DNA of 64,000 nt from Bacillus sp. NTK074B. GTDB taxonomy: Bacteria > Bacillota > Bacilli > Bacillales > Bacillaceae_B. The notes below the pieces were generated by a model that was given only the letters and a program-made list of their open reading frames with translations, was not told the DNA's origin and did not search any database. Shown in pieces: positions 27,519 to 36,325 of the stretch (its first letter is position 1; the number at the start of each line of letters is the position of its first letter). The stretch covers positions 156,461 to 220,460 of the forward strand of contig NZ_JAFKOH010000007.1 of NCBI RefSeq assembly GCF_017303375.1, written 5' to 3'. Made by a program: the position numbers and the translations under genes.

Positions 27519-27553
27519 ACTATGTGATTCCTTACCTTCAACGAATTAACTGT

Positions 27554-27859
27554 TTACTTGTTAAGAAAACGATTAATGTGCTCATGAAGGCCTTCTTTAT
27601 GAAGAACCTCATATTGAATATCACCTAAAAGGTCGAAATGGGGAAAACCATCTTTCCTATGATGGATCCATTCTTTCTTCAATCCATACATCTCTCCCCA
27701 TTTGGATAGGGCTTCGATGTTACAGCAACCCACTTTGGTTACAGAATGAGTACCAGGAAATCGGTCATCCAGCCAGTAATGGGTCAGAAATGCAATCTCT
27801 CCATTCTTCACACGTTGCTTCCAACCTTTAAGCTCCTTCTTGGTTAGTCCGAATGCCAT
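27554..27859 (-). CDS. yneQ: YneQ family protein
   Basis: A 101-residue protein starting MAFGLTKKELKGWKQRV, with IAFLTHYWLDDRFPG, VTKVGCCNIEALSKWGEMYGL, EWIHHR and FPHFDLLG. It matches B. subtilis YneQ, of unknown function. I choose the ATG at 27859, preceded by GGAAAGGAAG, over one seven codons upstream. It lies between yneR and yneP in the ancestral order. Confidence 0.85.
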   Translation of the reverse strand: MAFGLTKKELKGWKQRVKNGEIAFLTHYWLDDRFPGTHSVTKVGCCNIEALSKWGEMYGLKKEWIHHRKDGFPHFDLLGDIQYEVLHKEGLHEHINRFLNK

Positions 27860-27929
27860 GAATTTCTTCCTTTCCAACATGCTCTTGTGGAGTCCCCCGT
27901 CATGTTTCGATTACCTCATTATGTAGGTC

Positions 27930-28346
27930 CTATTTTTTTGCTTTTTCGTAAGCATCATGCCACTGCGGGAACATTTTTCGGATGGATACCGGACGAAAGT
28001 TCTCCTGCTTTACACACACATGTTTCGATTGTCCGGTGATGGCAAGTTGATTTTGTCCATTATAGATCTCATAAGCATATGTAATGCGAAGCCCATCATA
28101 CTCTTCCACCCATGTTTTGATCAACGCTTTTTCACCGTAGCGGACCGGTGACTTATAGCTTACATTCAGATCAATGACAGGGGATAAGATCCCTTCTTTT
28201 TCAATATCGATGTATTTGAAGCCAAGGTCTTCTATCAGTTGTGTACGACCAAGTTCCATCCAAACGAGATAATTGGCATGGTACACAACCCCCATTTGAT
28301 CTGTTTCCGCGTATCGTACTTCAATGGTTTTTTCAGAAATTTGCAT
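27930..28346 (-). CDS. yneP: Acyl-CoA thioesterase (4-hydroxybenzoyl-CoA thioesterase family)
   Basis: A 138-residue hotdog-fold thioesterase. The active-site motif YAETDQMGVVYHANYLVWMELGR carries the catalytic Asp and is of the YbgC/4HBT type. The ATG at 28346 follows AGAAGGTGG; an upstream GTG is less likely. It should hydrolyse a short- or medium-chain acyl-CoA; the substrate is unknown. Same place as B. subtilis yneP, next to tlp. Confidence 0.9.
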   Translation of the reverse strand: MQISEKTIEVRYAETDQMGVVYHANYLVWMELGRTQLIEDLGFKYIDIEKEGILSPVIDLNVSYKSPVRYGEKALIKTWVEEYDGLRITYAYEIYNGQNQLAITGQSKHVCVKQENFRPVSIRKMFPQWHDAYEKAKK

Positions 28347-28471
28347 TCTTTCCACCTTCTTTATCTAATCATTTCATCCTTCATTTTATCATAGTTATAA
28401 TTGGCATAGAATTAATTGGCCTTAAGTGTCGTATCTTCCATCCCCTCTACCCAAAAATGGAGAGGAATAAT

Positions 28472-28512
28472 AACCCGGACAAATAGAGGATTGAATCTCT
28501 TCTGTCCGGGTT
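28472..28512 (-). terminator. Terminator after tlp
   Basis: AACCCGGACA (28472-28481) pairs perfectly with TGTCCGGGTT (28503-28512), with a short inner AGAG/CTCT stem. Confidence 0.8.
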
Positions 28513-28532
28513 AATGGAAATTTATTTATTTG

Positions 28533-28760
28533 TTATTGAGGAGTTTGATTCGCTTCGTCTTTTATCTCGTTGCGAAAGGCCTGTAGGCTCTCTCGACGAC
28601 GTTCATTCTTTGCCTGTATGGACTGAAGCTGCTCTTCACTGTCCGTGCAAGCCATCGATTCCTCAGCCCGATCGATATTTTCAATCGTATGCTGTACCAT
28701 GCCCTGAAGCTTCTCTACGTTATCACTGCGATCATCCGGATTCGGTTTATCCCATGCCAT
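28533..28760 (-). CDS. tlp: Small acid-soluble spore protein Tlp
   Basis: A 75-residue thioredoxin-like-named spore protein. MAWDKPNPDDRSDNVEKLQ, MVQHTIENIDRAEESM and NERRRESLQAFRNEIKDEA are the Tlp family sequence. Tlp is made in the forespore and is a minor spore protein. Ribosome site TAGGAGGA. It follows sspN, as in B. subtilis where the two form an operon. Confidence 0.95.
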   Translation of the reverse strand: MAWDKPNPDDRSDNVEKLQGMVQHTIENIDRAEESMACTDSEEQLQSIQAKNERRRESLQAFRNEIKDEANQTPQ

Positions 28761-28790
28761 CTCATATTCCTCCTAAAACATTCTGTGAGA

Positions 28791-28817
28791 GGGACGGACC
28801 TTCAAGACCCAGTCCCT
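28791..28817. repeat. GGGACGGACC repeat, copy 1
   Basis: GGGACGGACC at 28791-28800, in the spacer between tlp and sspN, with a partial inverse AGTCCCT at 28811-28817. See the repeat-family finding. Confidence 0.6.
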
Positions 28818-28833
28818 AAGGGTAATATAATGG

Positions 28834-28977
28834 TCATTCACCCTTGGTTTGGATGACCTGTGCATGTTTCCCTGATTTATCCTGCATTTGTTTCCCTTTG
28901 TTGCCGCCAGCGGACCTTGACTGTGTTCCGATGTGGTTTGGTGCAAAGTGGTTCGGACTTCCCTTTGAGTTACTCAT
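28834..28977 (-). CDS. sspN: Small acid-soluble spore protein N
   Basis: A 47-residue protein: [19 protein letters not shown] followed by the conserved [20 protein letters not shown] and TKGE end, which is the SspN family sequence. Made in the forespore. It starts with ATG 8 bases after AAGGGGGG and is followed by tlp. It is short and easily missed by gene finders, but the match is unambiguous. Confidence 0.95.
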   Translation of the reverse strand: MSNSKGSPNHFAPNHIGTQSRSAGGNKGKQMQDKSGKHAQVIQTKGE

Positions 28978-29053
28978 GAACTTCCCCCCTTACTAGTATG
29001 ATTACCAAAAAGAGCAGGAAGAAAAGGCGTAATTATTGGCAGAAAGATTTATA

Positions 29054-29091
29054 AGCAAAAAAAAAAGCCTTGTAATTCCTTACTCGGCTTT
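29054..29091 (-). terminator. Terminator overlapping the fbpB-like stop
   Basis: AAAGCC pairs with GGCTTT (29064-29069 and 29086-29091); a run of ten T follows on the minus strand. The stem begins inside the last codons. Confidence 0.7.
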
Positions 29092-29226
29092 GCCTATAGG
29101 GCGTTTTATTTCAAGTCTTGCATCAATCCGTTCTTCAATGGCATCAATGGCATCCTGGTCGAGCAGGAGCTGCTGCTTATTTTCTTTTACCAGGTCTGCA
29201 AACGATTTTTTCCTTGGTCTGCGCAT
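29080..29226 (-). CDS. FbpB-type small basic protein
   Basis: A 48-residue basic protein, MRRPRKKSFADLVKENKQQL onward, ending EERIDARLEIKRPIGKAE. It fits the FbpB family of small basic proteins. In B. subtilis FbpB is induced by iron starvation under Fur and helps the FsrA small RNA; I see no clear Fur box here, so the role may differ. The ATG at 29226 follows AAGGGAGGG. Confidence 0.75.
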   Translation of the reverse strand: MRRPRKKSFADLVKENKQQLLLDQDAIDAIEERIDARLEIKRPIGKAE

Positions 29227-29330
29227 ATCATTCCCTCCCTTTCTATTGTGTTTGTTTGTATAAGTAGTATATCCAAATGTCAGATATTTTAAACAAAGGT
29301 CACAATAGAAGCTGGAATAGGTAGGGATGG

Positions 29331-29365
29331 GGGACGCAACTGTTCGCATATGAAAGGTCCGTCCC
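29331..29365 (-). repeat. GGGACGGACC repeat, copy 2, in a hairpin after yneN
   Basis: GGTCCGTCCC at 29356-29365 abuts the yneN stop. GGGACG (29331-29336) pairs with CGTCCC (29360-29365), so it may act as a weak terminator; no T-run follows. Confidence 0.55.
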
Positions 29366-29953
29366 TTACTTAATCATGGATGTAAGGGAGTCAATACTGG
29401 TGATGGCACCGATTTGTTTGTGGGTAATGATGCCTTTTTCGTTGATGATGAAGGTGGTCGGTACAGTCAGGATTTCATAGGCAGTATTAATTTTGTCATC
29501 AGTGTCCATAAGGATGGGGAAGGTCAGTCCCATTGCTTTTTGGTATTCTTTCACGTTGTATTGAGGGTCTATGTTGATGGCCAGGATCTCTACATTTTTT
29601 CCATGTTTGCGATAAAATTCCTGTAAGACAGGCATTTCTTCTTTGCAAGGTGGACACCAGGTAGCCCAAAAGTTTATAATCACTTTCTTTCCTTTCAATT
29701 CAGATAATGTCTTGGATCCTCCATTCAGTGTATCCAGCTTAAAATCAACAGCCTTATCTCCGACATTGGGACCGGGATAGTTCTCTAAGGGAGTGGTTTC
29801 AGCAGCCTCTCCTTCTTCTATATCGATTAACTGGTCATATCCATCGGCTTGTTGAAATGTGTCTTTGGAAAATAAGCTAGGGTCTGATTTGTTGTCAATA
29901 TAGAAAGAGAAGACTAGTAAAGAGACAAGCAAAATGCCGAATATGGCCTTCAA
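29366..29953 (-). CDS. yneN: Membrane-anchored thioredoxin-like protein
   Basis: A 195-residue thiol-disulfide protein of the TlpA/ResA type. An N-terminal anchor (AIFGILLVSLLVFSFYI) is followed by an extracellular thioredoxin domain with the active site WATWCPPCKEE (C100, C103) and the cis-Pro loop VPTTFII. The TTG at 29953, 6 bases after GGAGAG, is a better start than the ATG six codons upstream, which overlaps the ribosome site. It probably reduces exported or cytochrome-related thiols. Adjacent to aconitase as in B. subtilis. Confidence 0.88.
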   Translation of the reverse strand: MKAIFGILLVSLLVFSFYIDNKSDPSLFSKDTFQQADGYDQLIDIEEGEAAETTPLENYPGPNVGDKAVDFKLDTLNGGSKTLSELKGKKVIINFWATWCPPCKEEMPVLQEFYRKHGKNVEILAINIDPQYNVKEYQKAMGLTFPILMDTDDKINTAYEILTVPTTFIINEKGIITHKQIGAITSIDSLTSMIK

Positions 29954-30049
29954 AGGAGTCTCTCCTTTCATGGAAATGATTTTATTATCATCTTATGTAG
30001 GCTTGTCTTCCTTTAGTCGTGTATTTTTTTGAGGGTCTTAGGGGATATA

Positions 30050-30074
30050 AAAAAAGCCCCGGGAACCCGGGGCT
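30050..30074 (-). terminator. Terminator after aconitase
   Basis: AGCCCCGGG (30055-30063) pairs with CCCGGGGCT (30066-30074), with a seven-base T-run on the minus strand. Confidence 0.92.
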
Positions 30075-30085
30075 CAGAAGCATCA

Positions 30086-32797
30086 TTATGACTGTAATTT
30101 GTTACGCAGCACCATTTGCAGAATTCCACCATGACGGTAGTAGTCTACTTCTACGTCAGAATCAAAACGAGCCAGTACGTCGAATTCTGTTTTCGTTCCA
30201 TCCTCAGCTACAGCTGTAACCGTTAAAATATCACGAGGTTTTACATCGTTCGTCACATTGACAGAAATTGTTTCTCTACCTGTCAACCCTAATGATTCAG
30301 CGCTGTCCCCCTTCTTGAATTGAAGAGGGAGAACACCCATCATCACAAGGTTTGAACGGTGAATACGCTCATAGCTTTCAGCAATGACCATCTTGATACC
30401 AAGAAGGTTCGTACCTTTCGCTGCCCAGTCACGAGAAGATCCCATACCGTAGTCTTTTCCGGCAAGAACAACTAGTCCCGTACCATCTTGTTGATACTTC
30501 ATGCACGCATCATACATTGGCATTACTTCGTCTTCAGGCCAGTAAGTAGTGAATCCACCTTCAGTACCAGGAGCAATTTGGTTACGGATACGGATATTTG
30601 CAAACGTACCACGCATCATTACTTCATGGTTACCACGACGAGAACCGTAAGAGTTAAAGTCACGAGGCTCTACATTATTCGCACGTAAATATTTACCTGC
30701 TGGTGTATCCTTTCCGATAGCACCTGCTGGTGAAATGTGGTCAGTTGTAACTGAATCCCCAAATTTGCCAACAACTCGAAGTCCGTTTAAGCCCTGGATG
30801 TCTTCAGGTGTTGTCGCAAGTCCTGTGAAGAAAGTTGGGTTTTGAATGTATGTCGATTTGTCATCAAAGCTGTAAAGTGGTTCGTTACTTGTTTTAATCT
30901 CATTCCAACGCTCGTTTTCAGAGAAAACATGCTCATATTCTCTACGGAATAATTCTGGAGTGACAGTTGATTTGACAGCATCCTTCACTTCTTCCTGTGA
31001 CGGCCAGATATCTTTGAAGAATACGTCATTACCATCTTTATCTTTACCTAAAGAATCTGTTTGAAGATCGATGTCCACAGTACCTGCTAATGCATATGCA
31101 ACAACGAGTGGTGGTGAAGCAAGGTAATTTGCTTTCACTAATGGATGAATACGGCCTTCAAAGTTACGGTTACCTGAAAGGACAGATGTTAATAATAAAT
31201 CTGCATCTGATACAGCTTTCTCAATCTCAGGACGAAGTGGACCGGAGTTACCGATACAAGTTGTACAACCGTATCCTACAAGGTTAAAACCGATATCTTC
31301 CAGATAAGATAATAGACCTGAATCTCTCAGGTAACCAGTTACTACTTTAGAACCTGGTGCAAGGGAAGTCTTAACGTAATCAGGGACATTCATTCCAAGT
31401 TCCACTGCTTTTTTCGCAACTAAGCCCGCACCTAACATAACATATGGATTCGATGTATTTGTACATGACGTAATGGCAGCAATACCGATCGCACCAGTTG
31501 GCATCACAACATCTTTACCATCTTCAGTTGTGTACTTGGCTGTTTTGTTAATTTCAGACGCATCCAAGCCAAAACCTTGTACGCCTTCTTTGGCCGTAAT
31601 GGATTTATGGAAAGACTCCTTCATATCAGAAAGAGGAATTAAATCCTGTGGACGTTTTGGACCAGAAAGGTTTGGTTCCACTACTGAAAGATCAATTTCC
31701 ACTATATCTGTGTAAGTTGGCTCTTCTTTTTCCGGAGTGAAGAACATGTCATTTTTCTTTAAGTATTCTTCAACCATTTTGATATGTGTTTCGTCACGGC
31801 CAGTCAGACGAAGATAATCCAGTGACTCTGAATCAACCGGGAAGAATCCACAAGTTGCACCGTATTCCGGAGCCATGTTGGCGATTGTTGCACGGTCAGC
31901 AAGTGGTAATGTTGCGACACCTGTACCGAAGTACTCAACGAATTTCCCTACAACACCTTTTTGACGCAATACCTGGGTTACTTTAAGGGCTAAGTCAGTC
32001 GCGGTCGCTCCATTAGGAAGTTCACCGGTCATTTTAACTCCGATGACTTCAGGAATCGGGAAGTATGAAGGTTGACCAAGCATTCCCGCTTCCGCTTCAA
32101 TACCACCTACGCCCCAACCAAGTACACCGATACCGTTGATCATAGTAGTATGAGAATCAGTACCAACCAAAGTATCAGGATAGGCTTCGAAGTCACCTTC
32201 CGTTGTTTCAACAGCGTGAACGACATTTGCTAAGTATTCTAAGTTTACTTGGTGAACGATCCCTGTTGCCGGTGGAACAGCACGATAATTTTCAAATGCT
32301 TTTTGTGCCCAGCTAAGGAACTGATAACGCTCAGCGTTTCGTTCAAACTCAAGGTCCATATTGGCTTGCAATGCATTCGCTGTACCGTATTTATCTACCT
32401 GTACAGAGTGGTCAATGACAAGGTCAACCGGGATTTCAGGGTTGATCTTTTGAGGATCTCCGCCGATATCAGCCATAGCTTTACGTAGAGATGCTAAATC
32501 AACTACTGCCGGCACACCGGTGAAATCCTGGAGGATAACACGTGAAGGTTTGAAAGGAACTTCTGCATCCTTCACTTCCGTCGATCCCCAGTTTGCTAAG
32601 TTTTCTACATGGTCTTTGTTAATGACACGTCCGTCAAATTGACGAAGTACAGACTCCAAGAGTACCTTTACACTGTAAGGTAAACGGTTAATTTTTGTTA
32701 CTCCTGCTTCTTCAAGCGCTTTTAAACGATAGTAATGATAACGTTTTCCTTCTAGTTCGAAAGAAGATCGTGCATTAAATACATCGTTCTTTGCCAT
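30086..32797 (-). CDS. acnA/citB: Aconitate hydratase
   Basis: A 903-residue AcnA-type aconitase that interconverts citrate and isocitrate. The [4Fe-4S] ligands are in [12 protein letters not shown] and [14 protein letters not shown]. Other family marks are [25 protein letters not shown] [29 protein letters not shown] and the swivel-domain [10 protein letters not shown]. The Gram-positive enzyme is also an iron-sensing RNA-binding protein. Ribosome site AGGGGGAA. Upstream repeats at 32835-32940 are likely regulatory. Confidence 0.98.
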   Translation of the reverse strand: MAKNDVFNARSSFELEGKRYHYYRLKALEEAGVTKINRLPYSVKVLLESVLRQFDGRVINKDHVENLANWGSTEVKDAEVPFKPSRVILQDFTGVPAVVDLASLRKAMADIGGDPQKINPEIPVDLVIDHSVQVDKYGTANALQANMDLEFERNAERYQFLSWAQKAFENYRAVPPATGIVHQVNLEYLANVVHAVETTEGDFEAYPDTLVGTDSHTTMINGIGVLGWGVGGIEAEAGMLGQPSYFPIPEVIGVKMTGELPNGATATDLALKVTQVLRQKGVVGKFVEYFGTGVATLPLADRATIANMAPEYGATCGFFPVDSESLDYLRLTGRDETHIKMVEEYLKKNDMFFTPEKEEPTYTDIVEIDLSVVEPNLSGPKRPQDLIPLSDMKESFHKSITAKEGVQGFGLDASEINKTAKYTTEDGKDVVMPTGAIGIAAITSCTNTSNPYVMLGAGLVAKKAVELGMNVPDYVKTSLAPGSKVVTGYLRDSGLLSYLEDIGFNLVGYGCTTCIGNSGPLRPEIEKAVSDADLLLTSVLSGNRNFEGRIHPLVKANYLASPPLVVAYALAGTVDIDLQTDSLGKDKDGNDVFFKDIWPSQEEVKDAVKSTVTPELFRREYEHVFSENERWNEIKTSNEPLYSFDDKSTYIQNPTFFTGLATTPEDIQGLNGLRVVGKFGDSVTTDHISPAGAIGKDTPAGKYLRANNVEPRDFNSYGSRRGNHEVMMRGTFANIRIRNQIAPGTEGGFTTYWPEDEVMPMYDACMKYQQDGTGLVVLAGKDYGMGSSRDWAAKGTNLLGIKMVIAESYERIHRSNLVMMGVLPLQFKKGDSAESLGLTGRETISVNVTNDVKPRDILTVTAVAEDGTKTEFDVLARFDSDVEVDYYRHGGILQMVLRNKLQS

Positions 32798-32834
32798 TTC
32801 GATTCCCCCTCTAAACTACATCACACAATAAGTC

Positions 32835-32940
32835 GAAAAGTTTTCGTTCTAAACGAACTTTTCTCACATTTACATCTTAATACAAGCGATTACATAAGTA
32901 AATAACAATAAAGTTATTGTTTTTGATAAGTTTTACTTAT
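32835..32940 (-). promoter_or_regulatory. Inverted repeats upstream of aconitase, possible CcpC operator
   Basis: Three nested or adjacent repeats: GAAAAGTT/AACTTTTC (32835-32842, 32856-32863); AACAATAA/TTATTGTT (32904-32911, 32914-32921); ATAAGTAAA/TTTACTTAT (32894-32902, 32932-32940). The last two contain ATAA and TTAT blocks like the ATAA-N7-TTAT sites of CcpC, the citrate-responsive repressor of B. subtilis citB. The spacing is not exact. Confidence 0.45.
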
Positions 32941-33117
32941 CTAAATGGTTAAACTCCTTTTTGTTTCAGAAGAAATATTGATATAACAACATTTCTCTCC
33001 ATGTCAAATCGTGTCAGATCACAAAAAACATTATTCCGAAAAAATAAATCTGTTAGCCTTTTCCTTTCATAGGAAGTGACTGAAGGTGGCATTCTACCAT
33101 TATGGAGGTGTTCTACA

Positions 33118-33267
33118 TTGGCTAAACGAAGAGCAAACCATGTTATAAGTGGTATGAATGCAACTAAAGCACAGGGGCAGGGTGTCGGATATAATGAAGA
33201 GATTTCAAATGAACCGTTGACGGCAGAACAACGACAGTTTAATAAAAAGCGTAAAACCAATCAATAA
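33118..33267 (+). CDS. sspO: Small acid-soluble spore protein O
   Basis: A 49-residue protein: [20 protein letters not shown], then GYNEE and the end [14 protein letters not shown], the SspO (CotK) family sequence. The start is TTG at 33118, 7 bases after GGAGGTG; longer frames are not supported. A CATTCTA at 33090-33096 could be a sigma-G -10 box. Divergent from aconitase and followed in order by sspP, as in B. subtilis where sspO-sspP is an operon, though here a minus-strand gene lies between. Confidence 0.94.
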   Translation: MAKRRANHVISGMNATKAQGQGVGYNEEISNEPLTAEQRQFNKKRKTNQ

Positions 33268-33329
33268 CAATAAGAATAGGGAAAGATGTTTGCAGCATCT
33301 ATTTTCCCCTACCCTGTTTATAGACAAAT

Positions 33330-33368
33330 AAAACCCGCTCTGGTGATTGAATCACCAGAGCGGGTTTT
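33330..33368. terminator. Bidirectional terminator between sspO and a convergent gene
   Basis: A 17-bp perfect stem from AAACCCGCTCTGGTGAT (33331-33347) and its complement (33351-33367), with A- and T-rich flanks. Confidence 0.92.
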
Positions 33369-33394
33369 ATTTCATTTAAGGCAGAGTCGTGCAC

Positions 33395-33652
33395 CTATTG
33401 TTCGTTCACTTCATTGACGATAGAAGAAAGATCGGACTTGAATTGTTGCAGCTGTGCCCTTTGTGTATCCGATGCGACTTCAAGTGCATTTTCAATTTGT
33501 TGGTATGCCTCATTGACCTCATTTTTCAAATGAGCCAGTTGAGAAGCATAACTAGCTCCATCCAATACAAGTTCATTGATGGTATGTTGTACTTCTGTCA
33601 CACCTTGATCAGCAGCTTGAAACGCCTGTTGTTTATTTTTATGGTAAGGCAT
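33395..33652 (-). CDS. Small helical protein of unknown function
   Basis: An 85-residue acidic, fully helical protein likely to form a coiled coil (QLAHLKNEVNEAYQQIENAL, QRAQLQQFKSDLSSIVNEV). No cysteine, signal or membrane segment. GGAG ribosome site 9 bases upstream of ATG. Its place among sspO, sspP and cotM hints at a spore role. It is weakly like the YtzC/DUF2524 proteins but I cannot confirm that. Confidence 0.55.
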   Translation of the reverse strand: MPYHKNKQQAFQAADQGVTEVQHTINELVLDGASYASQLAHLKNEVNEAYQQIENALEVASDTQRAQLQQFKSDLSSIVNEVNEQ

Positions 33653-33768
33653 TGATCATCTCTCCTTAAACAGAAATTGGCCTTTATAGTATAGCCAATA
33701 ATGACAGGGGCCATACGTGAATAATCTGTTCATCAACTTAGCATCCTAATGGGTAGGAGGGATGGAAT

Positions 33769-33906
33769 ATGAACAAAAATGATGGTAAGGATATGCGCAA
33801 AAATGCTCCTAAACAATCAGGCCAGCCGGAGCCTTTGAGTGGGTCACATAAAGTGAAGAATCGAAATCATACGAGGCAAAAAAACAACAGTCACCATGAT
33901 ATGTAA
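33769..33906 (+). CDS. sspP: Small acid-soluble spore protein P
   Basis: A 45-residue basic protein: [20 protein letters not shown] followed by [19 protein letters not shown], the SspP (CotL) family sequence. The ATG at 33769 is spaced 7 bases from GTAGGAGGG. Made in the forespore in B. subtilis. It is next to cotM in both genomes, here separated by selA. Confidence 0.95.
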   Translation: MNKNDGKDMRKNAPKQSGQPEPLSGSHKVKNRNHTRQKNNSHHDM

Positions 33907-33947
33907 TCAAAAAACGAGGGAGTGCGGGGTGTCTGCACTCCCTTTTC
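33907..33947. terminator. Bidirectional terminator between sspP and selA
   Basis: AGGGAGTGC (33917-33925) pairs with GCACTCCCT (33935-33943); A-run on one side and T-run on the other. Confidence 0.88.
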
Positions 33948-35358
33948 AGTTTGTTTCGTAAATGAATTTAAGAGCTTGGATGATCTCCATTTGTTCTTGC
34001 CCAGAAACGGTTCGTAAATCAAAAAGGATTGAACCGTCCTGAATTCTCGTGAGGATGGAAGGATTACCTGTTCGTAATTTTTCATAAATCACCTGTGATG
34101 ATAGAACAGGATGTCTTAAGAACACAAAGTACGTGTCTAATCCAACCTCTGGCATAGTACCTCCTCCAATCTGACTCTGGCCTTCAAGAATGTCTGATGT
34201 GAAACCGAAATCGAGTGATGTGACATCATCTGCGAATTGTCTTGATTGGTTCAGGATGTCCTCTTTAGTATGGGTAATGGTTTCAATGGTTGGGATTTTT
34301 TCTCTTTCCTCTCCCCTGATATAGTGTAGAAGCGTCATTTCTAATGCTGCAAGTGTCATTTTGTCAACCCGGAGTACGCGGGCAAGCTGATGTTTCTTTA
34401 GCTGGTCGATCCACTGCTTTTTCCCTGCGATGATTCCTGCTTGCGGCCCCCCTAATAATTTGTCCCCGCTGAATGATACGATGTCCACCCCTTTATCCAG
34501 GACGTTCTTCACAAGGGGCTCATTTCCGATCCCCATACGGGTGAAGTCGTAAAGTGCACCGCTCCCTAAGTCTTCGTAATAAATAACGTGGGGATGCTTC
34601 TTGGTTACGGCAACCAGTTCATCTGAGGCTACGGAAGAAGTGAATCCTTTTATGATAAAATTACTTTGATGCACTTTCATGATCATTCTTGTCTCTTCAT
34701 TCACTGCATCTTTATAATCCACTAAGTGGGTTTTGTTCGTAGTTCCAATCTCATGAAGGCAGGCACCGCTTTCCTTCATGATGGATGAAATTCGGAATGA
34801 TCCGCCGATTTCAACCAGCTCTCCCCGTGAAACGATGACTTCTTTTTGTTTGGCAAGGGCTGAGAGTATAAGAAAAACAGCTGCGGCATTATTATTTACA
34901 ACCATGGCCGCTTCTGCACCCGTCAACTCACAGATGAACTTCTCCGCATGGGTATGACGTGATCCTCTCTTCCCTTCGTCAATGTTAAACTCCAGATTGC
35001 TGTAATGGTGACCGGTGGCCAGAACATGATTCATTGTCTCGCGGCCTAACCGCCCTCGTCCTAAGTTTGTATGTAGAATAGTTCCGGTAGCATTAATGAT
35101 CCTTTTAAGGGATAGGGAATAAGAAGTGTGTATCAATGTTTCTAATCGGTCGAAGACCTCGCCAATAAATTGTTCTGAAGAAGGATGGGGTCCTTTCCAC
35201 TCGTCGTTCAATATGGAAGTCCTGCAGGAAGCAATCACCTTTCTCAGGAGGTCCGTCCCTCTTTCTCTCGATAGATTATGATCATGAAGAAATGTATGGA
35301 AGAGTATGGTTTTCTGTAATTCGTTTATGGCTGGTATGTTTCTGACAAGTTGATTCAT
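33946..35358 (-). CDS. selA: L-seryl-tRNA(Sec) selenium transferase
   Basis: A 470-residue PLP enzyme that converts seryl-tRNA(Sec) to selenocysteyl-tRNA(Sec) using selenophosphate. The N-terminal helical domain is followed by RIINATGTILHTNLGR, ANNNAAA-like VVNNNAAAVFL and the PLP lysine K300 in SFSGDKLLGGPQAGI. I choose the ATG at 35358, 7 bases after AAAGGGG, over one ten codons upstream. selB does not follow. The gene carries a GGGACGGACC repeat (35250-35259) coding for R-G-T-D-L. Confidence 0.95.
   Translation of the reverse strand: MNQLVRNIPAINELQKTILFHTFLHDHNLSRERGTDLLRKVIASCRTSILNDEWKGPHPSSEQFIGEVFDRLETLIHTSYSLSLKRIINATGTILHTNLGRGRLGRETMNHVLATGHHYSNLEFNIDEGKRGSRHTHAEKFICELTGAEAAMVVNNNAAAVFLILSALAKQKEVIVSRGELVEIGGSFRISSIMKESGACLHEIGTTNKTHLVDYKDAVNEETRMIMKVHQSNFIIKGFTSSVASDELVAVTKKHPHVIYYEDLGSGALYDFTRMGIGNEPLVKNVLDKGVDIVSFSGDKLLGGPQAGIIAGKKQWIDQLKKHQLARVLRVDKMTLAALEMTLLHYIRGEEREKIPTIETITHTKEDILNQSRQFADDVTSLDFGFTSDILEGQSQIGGGTMPEVGLDTYFVFLRHPVLSSQVIYEKLRTGNPSILTRIQDGSILFDLRTVSGQEQMEIIQALKFIYETN
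35250..35259. repeat. GGGACGGACC repeat, copy 3, inside selA
   Basis: GGTCCGTCCC on the plus strand; on the coding strand it encodes part of ERGTDLL. Confidence 0.6.
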
Positions 35359-35458
35359 GGATGTTCCCCTTTCACTCTTTGCCTCCATTATAACACCCTC
35401 ACCATTTAAATTAGAACGAATACAATATGTAAAAGATGTAGTTGGGGGTCAGGTGTAA

Positions 35459-35851
35459 ATGAGTAAGGATAAGGAGGATTTCTATTTAGAGAACTGGGAG
35501 GAGAGTATGAAGGATTGGTTGTTGGATCCTGCTACAGTTCAATTGGATGAACAGGAATTTCGTGTAGACTTCCTTGACACGACAGAGTCGTTCATATTAG
35601 AAATCGAAACAGCAAATATATGTCCAGAGGAAATGATTATTAAGAAAAAGGATACTCAATTGTTGGTATCGATCATGCTGAAGGACGAATGTAAGATCAG
35701 GAAACGCACTATACGTTTCCCTTTTTGTTTAAAGCAAAGGGCGATCACTTATTCCATTGAGCATCATACGATCGAGATCAATGTTCCCAAAAAGGAGTGT
35801 TCGAACCCCTCATCTTACGTCATCCGGGTTCAAGGATTGTCGAATGAATAA
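35459..35851 (+). CDS. cotM: Spore coat protein CotM-like, Hsp20/alpha-crystallin fold
   Basis: A 130-residue protein with an Hsp20-like core: EFRVDFLDTTESFILEIETA, the EEMIIKKKDTQLLVSI strand pair and HTIEINVPKKE near the C-terminus. The small size and place beside sspP and sspO match B. subtilis cotM, an outer coat protein of the alpha-crystallin family. A short AGGTG ribosome site precedes ATG. It is divergent from selA. Confidence 0.78.
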   Translation: MSKDKEDFYLENWEESMKDWLLDPATVQLDEQEFRVDFLDTTESFILEIETANICPEEMIIKKKDTQLLVSIMLKDECKIRKRTIRFPFCLKQRAITYSIEHHTIEINVPKKECSNPSSYVIRVQGLSNE

Positions 35852-35878
35852 CCAATATTCATTATTACAGAATAGAAG

Positions 35879-35911
35879 AAAAAGGCCTTAGCGGAAGCTA
35901 AGACCTTTTTT
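35879..35911. terminator. Bidirectional terminator between cotM and the SelW-like gene
   Basis: AAAGGCCTTAGC (35881-35892) pairs with GCTAAGACCTTT (35897-35908), one mismatch; T-run on the plus strand and A-run on the other side. Confidence 0.85.
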
Positions 35912-35913
35912 CG

Positions 35914-36153
35914 TCATAAAGCTTCTATGGTCGAAATAATTCGATCGACTTCGGGGAAAACACCGGTATCGAGCTTTGAATAGATCTTTTCTTCCCCTAT
36001 AGTAACTTCAAAGGCGCCCCCGGAGGAAGGCACTAACCTTAATTCTTCAATATCGGATCTAAAATGATTGAATAATTGTTCCGCGAAACTCGCGGCTTTA
36101 GGTGCATAGTTTCACATCATGCAAAATTCTATCGTCATTTTTACTTTGTCCAT
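35914..36153 (-). CDS. SelW/SelT/SelH (Rdx) family selenoprotein, UGA-encoded selenocysteine
   Basis: One frame runs from ATG 36153 to TGA 35914 (79 residues) and is interrupted only by TGA at codon 14 (36112-36114). Read as selenocysteine it gives C11-M-M-U14-N-Y-A-P-K-A, the CxxU redox motif and following Y-x-P-(R/K)-A of the SelW/Rdx family. Downstream SFAEQLFNHF, a beta-hairpin with SSGGAFEVTIGEEKIYSKLD and the FPE-V-D end also fit. AAGGAGGAGG lies 6 bases before the ATG. A SECIS-like hairpin follows the UGA. Without recoding only a 13-residue peptide would be made, so standard gene callers miss it. The role is probably thiol redox chemistry. Confidence 0.88.
36081..36095 (-). promoter_or_regulatory. 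Bacterial SECIS hairpin of the SelW-like gene
   Basis: On the mRNA strand CCGCGA-GUU-UCGCGG: a 6-bp perfect stem and a three-base loop beginning with G. The loop G is the 23rd base after UGA, within the reported bacterial SECIS range of about 16-37. Confidence 0.8.
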
Positions 36154-36263
36154 ACATATCCTCCTCCTTCAAGTTGAGATAGTTTTGTTTATGTCTTTTC
36201 ATTTTATAATAGAGAAATTGGTTGTGCAAATGGAGGAATTCTTCTTCAGAACTAGCTTCTGCT

Positions 36264-36293
36264 TTGCTCTATCGTATTTTTATCCTGTACAAT
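36264..36293 (+). promoter_or_regulatory. Likely SigA promoter of selD
   Basis: TTGCTC (36264-36269) and TACAAT (36288-36293) with an 18-base spacer, about 33 bases before the selD ATG. Confidence 0.5.
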
Positions 36294-36325
36294 GGGTTTA
36301 ATTCATACATAAAGAGGTGAAGTAT

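Noticed and set aside
29226..29349. 41-codon upstream extension of the FbpB-like frame
   Set aside because: The ATG at 29226 has an excellent AAGGGAGGG site and begins the family sequence; the extension does not match it.
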